This document shows, piece by piece, positions 35,770-46,915 of a stretch of DNA of 64,000 bases; positions within the stretch are counted from its first letter, which is position 1; the number at the start of each line of letters is the position of its first letter. Origin of the DNA: Pelobates cultripes (lineage: Eukaryota; Chordata; Amphibia; Anura; Pelobatidae); contig OW240916.1 of the NCBI GenBank assembly GCA_933207985.1, positions 263,622,531 through 263,686,530 of the forward strand, in the 5' to 3' direction. The notes under the pieces are model-generated. The model was not told the DNA's origin. It saw only the letters and a list, made by a program, of their open reading frames with translations, and made no database searches. The translations under genes were made by a program, and so were the position numbers.

Positions 35770-37391
35770 TTATATCAGGTTGCCTAACCAAGGTAACCAT
35801 TTTTTATCACATTTTAAATGGCTATCATATTAAAAAGACATACCCTTTCCATATCATATTGGTATTAAAGCACCTGAGTCCAGGATGGGATTTTTTTCTG
35901 TAGCCAATATCTTGAGATTTCTATTTTTATGGCCATCATAAGTTGAATTATAAGATATCTTTTTTGAGTTGAGAATTTTTTTTATATTAAAGTGAAAAAG
36001 AGCAACCAACAAATTATCTTCCAAATCTTCTCCCACTAAGTCTGATATAACTCTAAATGCCTTATTCCATATAGGTCTTAAAAGCTTACATCCCCACCAG
36101 ATATGTTTAGAGCTACCTTCTACACAATTACACCTCCAGCATAGTTTGGTATTATCAGGGTTAATTTTATTTAGAATTTTTGGTACCCTATGTCATTGAT
36201 GAAGATTTTGTAGTGAAGCTCTATAATATTTAAACAGTGCAATGATTTTTTAACTTCTTGAATTGATCTATACCACTGCTCTAGCTCGATGAGGGACCCC
36301 CTTTCTTGTTCCCAGTTTTTCCATTCTTTTGGTTTAGACTCTATTTCTTCACCTCTCAGTATTTCATACCAACTAGATATCAGTTTATGTTTTGTATTAT
36401 TTTTAAATAGATCATTTCATTTTTTATTTATCCTAGTATCGTGATGGAGGAGATTCTTAGATATGAGAATATCTCTCTTGATTTAAGGCCAAGACTTAAC
36501 TGAAGGTGTGAAAAGGGCCTTATTTTATTCGACTCTAGTAGATCTTTTATTTTAATTGTACCAGATTTGATCCAGTTACCTATATTTAGATCAGTATTAT
36601 TATATTTCATTATCTTAATTGGAATATACTTAGAGATTTGATTTAGAATATGATTCCCTGCCCCCCCTGCCCCCCCCCCCTGTATTTTACCCAGTTTTCA
36701 TAAATATGTCTTATATAAGAGATTTCTATATTTGAAAAAACAATAGCACTGGCTCCAGCGTCAGTACGTATCATATTAGATCTCTTGTTTTACACAGAAA
36801 GGACTCAATTTTGTACCAAGGATCTTCTGTTGTCACTGGGCCCTGGATGGAACAGCCTACTGGCTTCATAGTATTTAATGAGATTAGGGACCACCAGGCC
36901 ACCCTTACTGGACTTTTTCATTACGTGTAGAATAGAGATCCTAGATATCTTATAGCCCCAGATATAATTCAAAAATAATTTATGGATCTGTTTTGTTGTT
37001 GTTACAGATAAATGGGATCATTCTGAAAAGGTATGACCATTGAGGTAAAATATATGATTTGATGATATTTATTCTTCCTAACCAGGAAATTTCTATATTT
37101 CTCCACTCTTTCAGAAATGTATCAATAGTTCCTTTTAGAAGATTATCCACGTTTTTATCTATTAATTTGTTTTTTGGTTGGAGAAAAAATAAATCCCAAG
37201 TTATTTAAAACCTTGTGGTGACCAAGTAAAAAGGTATTTAGTATATAGTCTATTAATTGTCATAGAGTCTAAGTTAATGGGCATAATTTGGGATTTATCA
37301 ACATTTAATTTGTAATTTGAGACTCTAGTATAATCTTCTAACGCTAAGATTAAGGCCCCTAGCGATGTGACTGTATCTGTCAATGTTAATA
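35770..37391 (-). pseudogene. L1-type LINE ORF2 C-terminal fragment
   Basis: Reading the minus strand, 37391 down to about 37200 gives the RT thumb region (YKLNVDKSQIMPIN, then FTWSPQGFKYLG). About 36145-36050 gives the C-terminal CCHC motif (LCWRCNCVEGSSKHIWWGC). The 5' truncation falls just after the YADD box, so the catalytic core is missing. Several stops and frame changes occur between. A C-rich run lies at 36661-36680. It is diverged from the LINE at 6290-9571 and inserted in the opposite orientation. Confidence 0.75.
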
Positions 37392-37574
37392 TTAAATAGA
37401 CCGGTGGTTTTATTGCTGTGGCTGATCAGTGTATCTACTTACTGGTAACCAGTGGAGGATTTGACTTCTTTGCCTGAGGTTTGAGTACCCTATTGTTTTC
37501 TCATGAGATACAGATTAGTGAGTTTAAATATAAAGATAATGCTACTACTTTCATGTCTTTAGTGGGACAACAGT

Positions 37575-37712
37575 TAGTATAGAGCAAACTGTGGCCCTCC
37601 AGATGTTGCTGAACTACAACTCCCATAATTCTTTGCATTACATAGATAGCCAGAGAATCATGGGAGTTGTAGTTCAGCAACATCTGGAGGGCTGGAGTTT
37701 GAGGGCCGATGG
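37575..37712. mobile_element. Foldback MITE ('gccctccagatgttgctgaa' family)
   Basis: 'gccctccagatgttgctgaa' at 37594 pairs with 'ttcagcaacatctggagggc' at about 37673-37692, with near-perfect arms of about 45 bp around 'ttgcattacatagatagcc'. The arrangement is that of a hAT-type foldback; a clean 8-bp duplication is not evident. Confidence 0.7.
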
Positions 37713-37732
37713 TATAGAGGCACCTAACAAAC

Positions 37733-37900
37733 AGGATTATTCACTAAAATGTAAATTGTCATGAATTCAAACAGAATTTGAAAAAATTAGATTGAATTAG
37801 CTGAGGAGAAAATATAGCTGATTTGGCGAAATGTTACCATTCGGCTATATGACCTAAAATTTGAATTTCATGACAAACTGCACTTGAATTAATAATCCTG
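37733..37900. mobile_element. Small MITE (family B, 'ggttatttactaaagtg' ends)
   Basis: Starts 'aggattattcactaaaatg' and ends 'gaattaataatcct'. Related copies at 48151-48328 and 63206-63344, and a diverged one at about 43640-43803. Confidence 0.5.
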
Positions 37901-38935
37901 TCATCTTTTAACCTAAACGTATCAAGTCACACAAAGTGTTAAAACCCGTTGAATGGATTCAACCGTAAATAAGACTGGGCCATTATAAGTCAATGCTTGA
38001 GATTATTGGGGCCTACTTAAACTACTTGCATGTCCTTTGCATTCTATTAGTTTTTCCATTCTCTCTATGGCAGATTCATTAGTATGCATGTGGCAACTCT
38101 GTCTGTTAATCGCCCCCATGCCCTCCAGAGTCTTTTTCCCTGTTTCTAGGTTTCCATACCCCTGTTTTCATTTCAGTATCCTCTGTCTGCCATGGTAACT
38201 GTATCCAGCAGTTGTGTAATGTCACATTAACTGGCATCATGTCACAGTGTGTGTTTTAGAGGATCTCTCTGGACTGACCTTCCAAACACTGCAAACATAG
38301 CACCTTAACAGAGTCTGTACCTTCCCAGGTGTTTGATATTAGCTTTATCTTATCCCAATATTTAACAACAACAAAAAAGCATTTGTGAACGGTGAAAATT
38401 TATTGTGATAAGCCCTGTCTTACGTACCTGGCAACCAGCATACAGAAAGCATACAAGGACAAGATTGTCATCTGTGTCTACTCATAATTTGCAACGAACT
38501 GGATAATAAAATAAAGCATTACACAAAACAGTTTAACACAAATTATAGTTGATTTTCAAAGTTTTATTTAATAGTGACTGTTCCCCTTTAACAAATAGGT
38601 ATCAGAAATGTATGGATCCTGATATAATTAAATAAGGAAGCAGAAAGGAAAATGAGCCTCATTATTTGCTGATTTTAGGTTTTCAATGATCATGACCAAG
38701 TCAGCTGTTTGTGGTATATGATGCAATCTCTGGGACTGATACGATTGATTTATTTACATTTTATTCATTTATTTTTTAAGCTAAGATACTTTGTACACAG
38801 TATATTATCGAATACACTGGTAAATCAATGGATACAATACAGGAAAGGAAAAATTCAGATTATATAGTTAATTTGGTCATGGGAAAAACCTTTTGCCTTT
38901 GTTAGTATCACGGATACATGCTAACTTTTTAACTT
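37901..38935. other. Intergenic DNA, nothing recognised
   Basis: 'tatttaatagtgactgttcccctttaa' at about 38566-38593 resembles the end of the MITE at 46208-46584. Otherwise unassigned. Confidence 0.4.
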
Positions 38936-39290
38936 TGCTACATTTTTCCTTCCCTTACAACTCATGCAGTCCCTTACTCCCTTTACCATTCCACCATTCT
39001 CGGTTTTTCATATGCCTCCAAACTGTCCTACTTTTGGTGGCCCAGTCCCTACTTTGAGACTTATCCCACAGTCCCAATTTTGTTGCCTGGTGGCCCACAT
39101 TCAGAGACTCCAGAGAATTGTCTCCATGCGGCAAAGCACAAAATTCTTATACGTGCTGTGTGGCAGGACCTACAGCCATGAAAAGAGCTTGACACCACTT
39201 TCATGGCGGGCTCGCCAAGTTGTGTCAGGAACAATGTCCCTCAGAGGGCCTGCCCACTGTCCAGATCCCATACCTTCCAAATGTTAGGAG
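38936..39290. repeat. Dispersed repeat ('cccagtccctactttg' family)
   Basis: Segments such as 'cagtccctactttgagac' and 'cataccttccaaatgtt' recur in diverged form at 3340-3445 and 30826-30848. The open frame across it has no domain features. Confidence 0.35.
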
Positions 39291-40168
39291 ATATAATATA
39301 CCTACTATAGTTGTACATTTGTGGGTTGTACCTTTCTCCCATATTTGTGTGTTGCATCTTGGTGGCTGGGGTAGAGGGATTCCATGCCTGTTTTCGTGCT
39401 TCCGACTATATTTTGCCTGGTTTTAGATAAACCTTTCATCTATCATGTCTATTTTCTTTCGTATGCTTATCAACTTCCTACGGACACTTAAAATGTGGGC
39501 TTTCAGATCAGCAGATGACACAGTGCTGTGTTAAAAAATATACATGTCCACGTATGTATTTGTGTTAGGTGTCTCTGAACCAAACCATTATCTGCGAGTA
39601 ACACACAGTCTGCGTTATTCACTAACGTCTGAATGCTGCCTTTCTGAATGAGGTAAAGCAATCTGGTTTTATACAGGGGCATTAAAATTCTACATATCTG
39701 AACTATTTGCCTGCTGATAGCACTAGCACCCAGTGGGTAAACAGATTTAAAAAAAAAACACTTAGGGGGCTCAAGGGTTAAGTTATATGGCAACTGACCA
39801 AAAAGGCTGCACACAAAGATTGTTAGCTCACTGTTATTGCAAATATGATACAATACTGTTTTGCACGGTGTAACAATATATTACAATGTTTTGATGCATC
39901 ATGTTCTCAGTGTAATGTTCTGCCTTGGAATAAATAAAGAATTTAAAAAAACAAACAAAAATGCTGCCCAGGGCACCCTTACTAACTATTTAAAGTGATG
40001 GAAAGCTTTTATGAAGGCCATTCCTGTCATTAATAATCAGATTATGTTTGAGGCTCATTTTTTTCAGTCACATTTGTTTTGTAATTCTAGTAATTTTTAA
40101 TAGTTGCATGGCATATTACGGACTTTCATTTGACCTTTTTGGAGGACGAAAAAAGAAGAATTCTGAAG
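39291..40168. other. Intergenic DNA, nothing recognised
   Basis: Short A-tracts; no gene or repeat boundary. Confidence 0.4.
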
Positions 40169-40923
40169 TAGAAGCGTAACTAGAAAACGGAAATTGCCCT
40201 GCCCCCCCACCATATGCCTTATCCTCCTCCCCAGCCACTACATTTGTCTTATTCCCTTCCCCTCAGCCCCTCCATGTGTTTCAATTTCCCCCGCCCCTCC
40301 ATGTGTCTTGCTCCCAAGCCCCTCCATGTGTCTCATTCCCTCCCCCAGCCCCTACATATGTCTCATCCCCCCAGCCCTTCAAGTTTCTTATTCCCCCAGC
40401 TCTCCATGTGTCTCATTTCCCTTCTCAGCCCTCCATGTGTCTCATTCTCTCTCCCCCCAGCCCCTCCATGTGTCTCATTTCCCGCCCAGCCCTCCATATG
40501 TCTCATTTCCCCACCAGCCCTCCATATGTCTAATCCCCCCCAGCCCTCCATGTATCTCATTTCCCCCAGCACTCTATGTGTCTCGTCTCCTTCCCTCACC
40601 CCAACCCCTCCATGTGTCTCATTCTCTCCCCATTTGTCTCTCCTTCCTCCCCTCCTGTACCTGTTCACCCGGACCGTGGTACCAGGACTGACAGGAAGTG
40701 CTCTCTCAGTGAACACTACGCAGTCCCACTGGCCATGCTACAAACCATGGCAGGAAGGGAGCAGCACAGCGCTACCCTCCTGCCGGTAACCTTGCAAACG
40801 CAGGTCCCAGGTTGGTGCGGCAGCACACCTACCCTGGTCGTAGGGGTCGCAGTTGCGACCGGCTTCTGGAGTGACGGGCCAGGTTCCACTGCGACTGTGG
40901 TAGTTACTTAGGACTTAGCTGCA
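40169..40923. mobile_element. Candidate hAT MITE with pyrimidine-rich minisatellite
   Basis: Left end 'agaagcgtaactag' and right end 'tggtagttactta' are partial inverted copies. The GC-rich right part ('ggtcgcagttgcgacc', 'gggccaggttccactgcgac') resembles the right part of the hAT at 16079-17937. The exact ends and a target duplication are not resolved. Confidence 0.4.
40195..40650. repeat. Pyrimidine-rich minisatellite
   Basis: Unit 'ccccagcccctccatgtgtctcatt', about 20-30 bp, repeated roughly 18 times with length variation. Overlapping Pro/Ser-rich open frames in all plus-strand frames are artefacts of it. Confidence 0.9.
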
Positions 40924-42363
40924 GGGCTTAGCTCAGGAGGGCTCTCCATCAGAAGTCATGGAGGTGGAGACCGGGTCTGGCGGACCCCAGATACATTTTT
41001 TTTTCTAAAATGGTTTAACCGTTTACAATGAGGGGCTCCAAGATACTCTTTGCACCATAACCACTTCAGCATACTGTAGTGGTAATGCTGGTTGGAGTGT
41101 TTACCAAACTTGTAAAAATTTACCCATAGAGTCACAATCCCTCCAAAATAGCGGGGGACATCAATAGTTTGATATGGGCTAATTTCAGGGGGGAGATAGA
41201 ATCTAAACAACAACTTTCTAGTGGTTTCCTTGTGGGCTATACATTAAGATTTTTTTAATTTTATTTGATAAGAGTGCCGTTCCATGCATCTAGTTCTTCT
41301 TCCAATGTCCTCATTTAGAAGAATTGTATAGGGATTCTCAACATTCTCAAGATCAACAAAAACTTTGTAACAATTGGTAATACACATCAAATAGTACAAA
41401 ATTCTCCTACAATAAGTTTCATACAGAACACCAAAGGTGATAGCAGTTAAACAACATAGTAGCAATAAAAACACAAATACAAATAATGAACTCAACTGCG
41501 GCACCTCGGGAATGTGATGGATGTATGTGGTAAAATAAATTATTATAGATGTGTTTTAGGTATAGGACCTATCAAAATAGTGGGTATCAAACACAAAACA
41601 GGAATGTATCATTTAGATGAAAAGTAGCGTAATGTCAAAAATACTGTATTAATTGGAAAATCTAATTTGGTTGTAACTGGGTAACAGTGTCTTGATATAC
41701 CCATCCCATTTAGTTCAGCAGCTATTGTCATTCCTGAGGGAGGGCTCTTGCGTAGACATCTTGATCTGAATTACAGGGAATAGTATCAATCACCATGGGA
41801 CCATCAGTCAATGTCCTCCGTCTGGCTATACATGTTCATGCTTCAATTAACATATGGATTAGTAAGGCTTGGGTAGCTTTCCATATTTCCTTTGAGACTA
41901 TTAGCAGTAAAAATGTTCAGGATAGAATTAGGAAGTGAATTCACAGAGCTCTTGAATAAGGTTGTTCATTTGACACCAAAAAAATCTGTATAATAGAGCA
42001 GGTCTCCCACATGACGAGCATAGTGCCTAAAGATGTCTGACTCCTCCAACAATCTACAAGAAGCATTTTTATCGCCGGTTGGTGAGTTACTAAATACCAT
42101 TAGTACAGTATTTTTCCTTATAATACTACATGATTTTTATATTGTGGATGGAGCAAAATGCACAGGGCATCTACCAGAGATTTAATTTAATTTAAACCAA
42201 TTTGTTCACAGTGATAAGCTGTGTGGATATTTAAGATTAAGTTTACACATTCTATTTGTATGTATATGTGACTTTAACTGGACCACTTAAATGTATCTTC
42301 ATTTGATATGTCTGGATAAATACTAATTACAGTTTTCACATCTCTCTTCAGGAGATACCAGAC
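40924..42363. other. Intergenic DNA upstream of NIM1K
   Basis: A foldback MITE fragment ('gcaccataaccacttcagcatactgtagtggtaatgctgg') lies at 41054-41093. No exon, promoter or conserved gene segment could be identified. Confidence 0.45.
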
Positions 42364-42844
42364 GTCTGGCTAACTTTTGAGAAGGATTAATGCACACTTG
42401 TTTTTGCTAAGGAGGCTAAAGTGACATTGCAACTGTTTAATCCTGCTCTGTCATGTAATGTGACCCAGACAGTGAGATATCTCTGCGGAGACCAACTCAG
42501 CATCTTCACTCTTACTGGATACTTCAACTAAGCTGTGACCAGGATGAATCTGAGCGAGGACAAATCACTTCTTGGGTTAGCACAGAAGCCAAAAGAAGCA
42601 GCTCCCACACCAACTTAAAAAAAGCTTTGTGAAAGCATATTTATCATTGTCTACATTTCAAAGTCAATCTCTACTTTTCAACAGTTTATTTTATTGTTTG
42701 TGTAAAGACTGACAGAGACAGTTACGTAATTCTCTGTTTCTGCTACATCACACATGGTGGTGAACACAATCAACTTTTTACAACATATATGACTTGTCTT
42801 TCAAATCAGCTGTGGATACTTTTCCTGACACTATGTTGCGTTGA

Positions 42845-42882
42845 TTTGCGCTATCTATATATCTATAATATATATAGATATA
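42845..42882. repeat. AT-rich inverted repeat just before the NIM1K splice acceptor
   Basis: 'ctatctatatatctataata' and 'tatatagatatagat' can fold. It lies about 16 bp upstream of the acceptor at 42898. Confidence 0.55.
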
Positions 42883-42923
42883 GATTTCTTTCTTATAGCA
42901 CAGTTCACTAAAGACGTCCAGAT

Positions 42924-43224
42924 ATGTTGACAATGACAGCAATGTACATGAATGGAAGTACCGCAGGGAACCAGCGGTATGCTCGGTGGAACCGGAAGGA
43001 TGGTTTGGAGGACTATGCACAGTCTGAGTGCTATGAACAGGATGGAGATGGGAAGACACGCAAGCTAACACCCTTTGAGAAACTTATTCAGGACATGTCA
43101 CGTGATGAGAAGACAGTGAAAGAGCTGACTCTGGGCAAAAGGATCGGCTTTTATCGACTTCGTGGAGAAATCGGAAGTGGAAATTTCTCACAAGTAAAAC
43201 TTGGAATTCATGTACTTACTAAAG
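42924..43224 (+). CDS. NIM1K: NIM1K coding exon 1
   Basis: Residues 1-100 and the first base of Glu101: the N-terminal extension ([23 protein letters not shown]) and the glycine loop. The donor is AAAG|GTAAAG at 43225. A pyrimidine-rich acceptor TTCTTTCTTATAG ending at 42898 suggests that the exon begins at 42899 with 25 bp of 5' UTR and that a further upstream exon exists. Confidence 0.94.
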
Positions 43225-46036
43225 GTAAAGTCTTCTCTAAATCGATGGGGGAAAAAACTGAATAACTGAAATATAGAATTCTATAATCAGTGGAGGTTTT
43301 TGGAACTCTGCAGCACAATATGATCATAAAACCTTTGCTGGAACCCACAAGTGCCAGTCATTTTAGCTCATGATACATAATAGCAAACTACCATTTGTTC
43401 TTTTAACCCATAAGACATCTGTACCTAATATGATTATTAATAGGAACATAGAATATGTCACATTATACAACATGCATTTGATATACGGAATTTTATTAAT
43501 TCATGCTCTGATGTGGAACAATATATGCTTAAGTGAATTTTGCCCTATTATTATTATTATTTTATTATTTATATAGCGCCAGCAAATTCCGTAGCGCTGT
43601 ACAATGTGATCCATATAAATGTATCTAAAGGTACTCATCAACATACATTCCGTAAACTCCAAGTTTAAGAAAATTATATCTGAATGGCAGAATTGAAGTT
43701 GAAGTAGCTGATTTGAAGATTTCTCCAACTCACAGTTTGGCTATTTTCGCTTCAGTTTTTCAATTTAGATTTAACCCACTAAAATTCAGAAAGAATAACC
43801 AAGAATTCTATTGATATTGTACTTATTTATTAAAGGATTACTGCAGCAACCATGAACAATCCAGTGATTTGAAGTGGTTATAGTTGTAGGAGTCAGTATG
43901 TGCAGTGTTTCAGCTTGAAACACTGCACATACAGAGATATTACTAATTGTGTTGGGGGACTACTAGCACCGCCTGCGCATGTTACATTGGCAACCAGTGT
44001 TAATTCTATGCATAAAAAATGTCTGTCATCTGCGTGCACTGCGTTGTTAGGGGGAAGCTTTTGGGGCTGACTCTTCAGCTCCCAATCTCTATAGGTAGTG
44101 GATGGGGCTGGAGGATAAGTTTTTTTTTTTAAATAAATGTATTATAATCCATTTTACTCAAAGCAGCCACCTATGTAGTATAGTGTATGCTATAGTCACC
44201 AGTATAGTGCTGTGCAAGGTAACTGTTGAAAAAGTTTGCCTAAACCTGTATTAGTTAGGTAGCAGCATTGCATTAAATATAGGTTGTGCAGCATTGTGCT
44301 TGTTTCCAGCTGTGATGTCATTGAGATCCTGGAGAGCATAAGCGGTATGCTGGGCTGTTCATTGGTAGTGAGGAGAAGCCATAAAATAGAGTAGGAATAT
44401 GTAACAACATCCCCACCTACCTGCTAGAGTAGGGGATATCATGTTTTGCTTTGGCTCAAGCCGCAGCTGTTTCTGGAATCTTGCAATTCCCCTTTGTGTT
44501 TTCTTTTACTACAAAATCCAGTTATATACTTGGGTACCCTGGAGGGTCATTGACCAAGAATAACATGACAAATAGTTGCACGAAAAAAACTAGACTCTAA
44601 ATGCCATGATGAACTTTCTAAAAGCTGTATATTTACACAGCCATTTTCTACATCCTGTATATTTCTGGTTTTGAATAATGTTTTGCTATAATATTGTATC
44701 ACTTTTTTTATTTTCCAAGAAAAAGTTGCAATAAAGATATTGGATAAAACCAAACTGGACCAGAAGACCCAGCGCCTGTTGTCTCGTGAAATCTCAAGCA
44801 TGGAGAAGTTACATCATCCCAATGTGATCCGACTGTATGAAGTGGTGGAAACCCTGTCCAAACTGCACCTGGTGATGGAATATGCAGGAGGTGGAGAGCT
44901 TTTTGCAAAAATAAACACTGAAGGAAAGTTATCAGAATCCGAAAGTAAAATTATCTTCTCGCAGATAGTCTCTGCTGTGAAGCACATGGTAAGATCTTAT
45001 CTCCATCACTGTTTAAACAATAAAGATAATGACTATACAGACCAGAAGTGGTTTCAAAATGAAAATACCAAAATTCAATCGAGGCCTTTGAAAAGATCTT
45101 GTTGTAGGAGCGTAGAATAGACAATACTATATTGCGGGTATTATACAAAATATTTTGATGACCAATAGAGAAATTAGACAGTCCACCCTTGCTATCAATG
45201 TTTCAGAAATCATTGTTCTGTTTTGCTTCATCCGTAGCTAAAAAGTTTGAGCTGATGAACTAATGTTGTATTCCTCTTCCCCTTAGCATGATAACCAAAT
45301 AATACATAGAGATCTGAAAGCCGAAAATGTGTTCTACACAAGCAACACGTGTGTGAAGGTTGGAGATTTTGGATTTAGTACAATCAGTAAAAAAGATGAA
45401 ACACTGAACACCTTCTGTGGTTCTCCTCCATATGCAGCACCTGAGCTTTTCCGAGATGAAAATTACATTGGTGTCTTTGTGGATATTTGGGCTTTGGGTA
45501 TACTTTTATACTTCATGGTGACTGGTAGCATGCCATTCCGAGCAGATACAGTGGCCAAATTAAAGAAGTGCATTCTCGATGGAACATACACCATCCCACC
45601 TTATGTGTCTGAACCATGTCAGAAACTGATCAAGGGGATGCTTCAGCCAATACCTTCTGACAGAAGCAGTGTTGATCACATCGTAAACAGTGAGTGGATG
45701 CGTGGGGTACAATACCCAAAGCCCCTGGAACCATTCAAATTAGACCCAAAACACTTACTGGAGGCAAGTGCTCTCAATGAGGATGAATTAGAAGTGAAGA
45801 TTACCTTGGAAACTTTAGGCATTGCAGAGGAACATATTCTTAACAACCGGGGAAAAGACTCACGGAGTTCCATAACAGGAATTTACAGGATTGTTCTTCA
45901 CAAAATGCAGAAAAAGAAGGCAATCGAAAGCGTTCCCATAGTAACAAATCCAGAACCAAAGGATAAATACACAAAGAGGCCTCATCGAACACGCCGAGAA
46001 ATAAGGCATACATCTAAATTTTGTTCCATTTTATAA
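42924..46036 (+). CDS. NIM1K: NIM1 serine/threonine kinase (AMPK-related), whole coding span
   Basis: An AMPK-related protein kinase; family members are activated by LKB1 phosphorylation of the activation loop. Coding exons are 42924-43224, 44720-44988 and 45287-46036 (301+269+750 nt), giving 439 residues, close to the human length as I recall it (436). Kinase domain about residues 76-327: P-loop GSGNFSQV (84-91), Lys106 in [12 protein letters not shown] (197-204), DFG (217-219), activation-loop Thr232 in [14 protein letters not shown], and APE ending at Glu243. The tail ends in CSIL (436-439). Both introns have GT/AG ends and the frame is preserved. The start could be Met1 at 42924 or Met4 at 42933; MTAMYMNG at Met4 matches the human start I recall, so Met4 may be the true one. 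Nothing suggests decay. Confidence 0.96.
43546..43610 (-). repeat. L2-like 3' end fragment with (ATT)n
   Basis: 'attattattattattt' followed by 'atagcgccagcaaattccgt' and 'agcgctgtacaatg'; the inverted form of the repeat at 5316-5465. Confidence 0.6.
43829..44130. mobile_element. TTAA-type MITE (family A) in NIM1K intron 1
   Basis: Starts 'ttattaaaggattactgcag' and has an internal hairpin 'tgtgcagtgtttcagcttgaaacactgcaca' (about 43898-43928). The right end is lost in a T-tract. Confidence 0.5.
44720..44988 (+). CDS. NIM1K: NIM1K coding exon 2
   Basis: Residues 101-190. Carries catalytic Lys106 (VAIKILDK), the alpha-C Glu region ([12 protein letters not shown]), the hinge ([12 protein letters not shown]) and IVSAVKHM at the end. 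The acceptor TTTTCCAAG ends at 44719; the donor is CATG|GTAAGA at 44989. The length of 269 nt fits phases 1 and 0. Confidence 0.95.
44989..45286 (+). other. NIM1K: NIM1K intron 2 (298 bp)
   Basis: GTAAGA...TTCCTCTTCCCCTTAG, a strong pyrimidine tract. No repeat seen. Confidence 0.93.
45287..46036 (+). CDS. NIM1K: NIM1K coding exon 3 (terminal)
   Basis: Residues 191-439. Contains the catalytic loop [11 protein letters not shown], the activation loop with Thr232, APE, the C-lobe and the C-terminal extension (LESVP-type region [21 protein letters not shown]). The stop TAA is at 46034-46036. Confidence 0.96.
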   Translation, partial: HDNQIIHRDLKAENVFYTSNTCVKVGDFGFSTISKKDETLNTFCGSPPYAAPELFRDENYIGVFVDIWALGILLYFMVTGSMPFRADTVAKLKKCILDGTYTIPPYVSEPCQKLIKGMLQPIPSDRSSVDHIVNSEWMRGVQYPKPLEPFKLDPKHLLEASALNEDELEVKITLETLGIAEEHILNNRGKDSRSSITGIYRIVLHKMQKKKAIESVPIVTNPEPKDKYTKRPHRTRREIRHTSKFCSIL

Positions 46037-46310
46037 CTGTGTTTTCAGTTCTTCACTTTGTAAATTAAGCTCTTCTTGGATGCTAGAAATGTGGCATCTT
46101 GGAGCAGCTTGATTCATTTTTTTTTAATACTAACATGTTGCCTTTCAGAATACATTTCTGATTCTGATAGCTATTTTTCTTAATGCTAGTAGCATGGTAA
46201 TTGTTGCTTAAAAGGGAACTGTCATTTGCCAGTATTTTTACCATTATATTTTCTTATTGCCTCGATTTAACAGATATGCATCTGGAAGATGCAAAAATAA
46301 AATGAATGAT
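46037..46310 (+). terminator. NIM1K: NIM1K 3' UTR, candidate poly(A) signal
   Basis: The first AATAAA after the stop is at 46296-46301, inside the MITE at 46208-46584. Whether it is used, or a later site is, cannot be told from sequence. Confidence 0.35.
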
Positions 46311-46584
46311 AGAAATATACAACTTTTTATCTGGCAACTGGAAGCCTCCATTTTGAGTCCATGTCAGTCATTGTTATAAACTTCTGCACTTTGGAACAGT
46401 AAGCATTGAGGAAGCCCCGGATGTGCCTCACCTCAACTAGATTGTTGTGTAATGTGCTTCATTTTAAATATACATTTAAAAGACAACAGAGCGTCACAAG
46501 AAAAAAAGTTGACACAAGCAATCAGTGATTTTCAATATTTTACTCAATGGTGTAACTTCCAAAGAAGTGACAGTTCTCCTTTAA
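46208..46584. mobile_element. TTAA-flanked MITE (family C)
   Basis: TTAAAAGGGAACTGTCA at the left and TGACAGTTCTCCTTTAA at the right form inverted ends with TTAA on both sides. A related end lies at about 38566-38593. Starts 172 bp after the NIM1K stop. Confidence 0.75.
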
Positions 46585-46915
46585 GATAATTACGCGAAAC
46601 AAAGAAGTACTATTGTAATGACAGTGCTTCCAATTAGACCAAATTCACCCTCTTCTCTAATTTTAATGAGAACTTCCAGCTGTGCTCAGCTGTTTGCAGT
46701 GCCAAAATCCTTAATTAAATATGGTTCCAATATACAACTCCGACAGCATTAAAAACCATCTAGTCTGTCAAGACTTATAGTTAAGAAATCACAAACTGAT
46801 CAAACTCTTTGATCTCCTCTTAAACAAAATGCTTAAAGGGATAAAACATGAAAAAATATATTTGGGAATCTGGCGCCCTCCCTTGCAATTAAGTGGATAT
46901 TACAAGGTTCTAGAG

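Larger units (their letters stand above)
34968..37431 (+). mobile_element. Tc1-like element split by an L1-type LINE fragment
   Basis: Left end CACTGATCAACCACAGCATT at 34968 and right end complement AATAAAACCACCGGT...GCTGATCAGTG ending at 37431 are inverted copies. TA duplications lie at 34966-34967 and 37432-37433. The transposase part runs to about 35765, where L1-type sequence in opposite orientation begins; the Tc1-like 3' end resumes at about 37392. The remaining Tc1 part is about 840 bp, so the transposase is also deleted. Confidence 0.75.
43225..44719 (+). other. NIM1K: NIM1K intron 1 (1495 bp)
   Basis: Begins GTAAAG and ends TTTTATTTTCCAAG. It contains an L2-like fragment (43546-43610), a diverged family B MITE (about 43640-43803) and a family A MITE (43829 to about 44130). 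Confidence 0.9.

Noticed and set aside
38964..39287. 107-codon plus-strand frame
   Set aside because: Lies in a dispersed repeat also seen at 3340 and 31130; no protein family features.
40194..40911. Long Pro/Ser-rich open frames (up to 191 codons)
   Set aside because: They come from a CT-rich minisatellite that is open in all three plus-strand frames. No start context, splice sites or domain.
41244..41504. 86-codon minus-strand frame starting with a hydrophobic stretch, like a signal peptide
   Set aside because: AT-rich, no continuation by splice sites, and the hydrophobic run is expected from T-rich codons.
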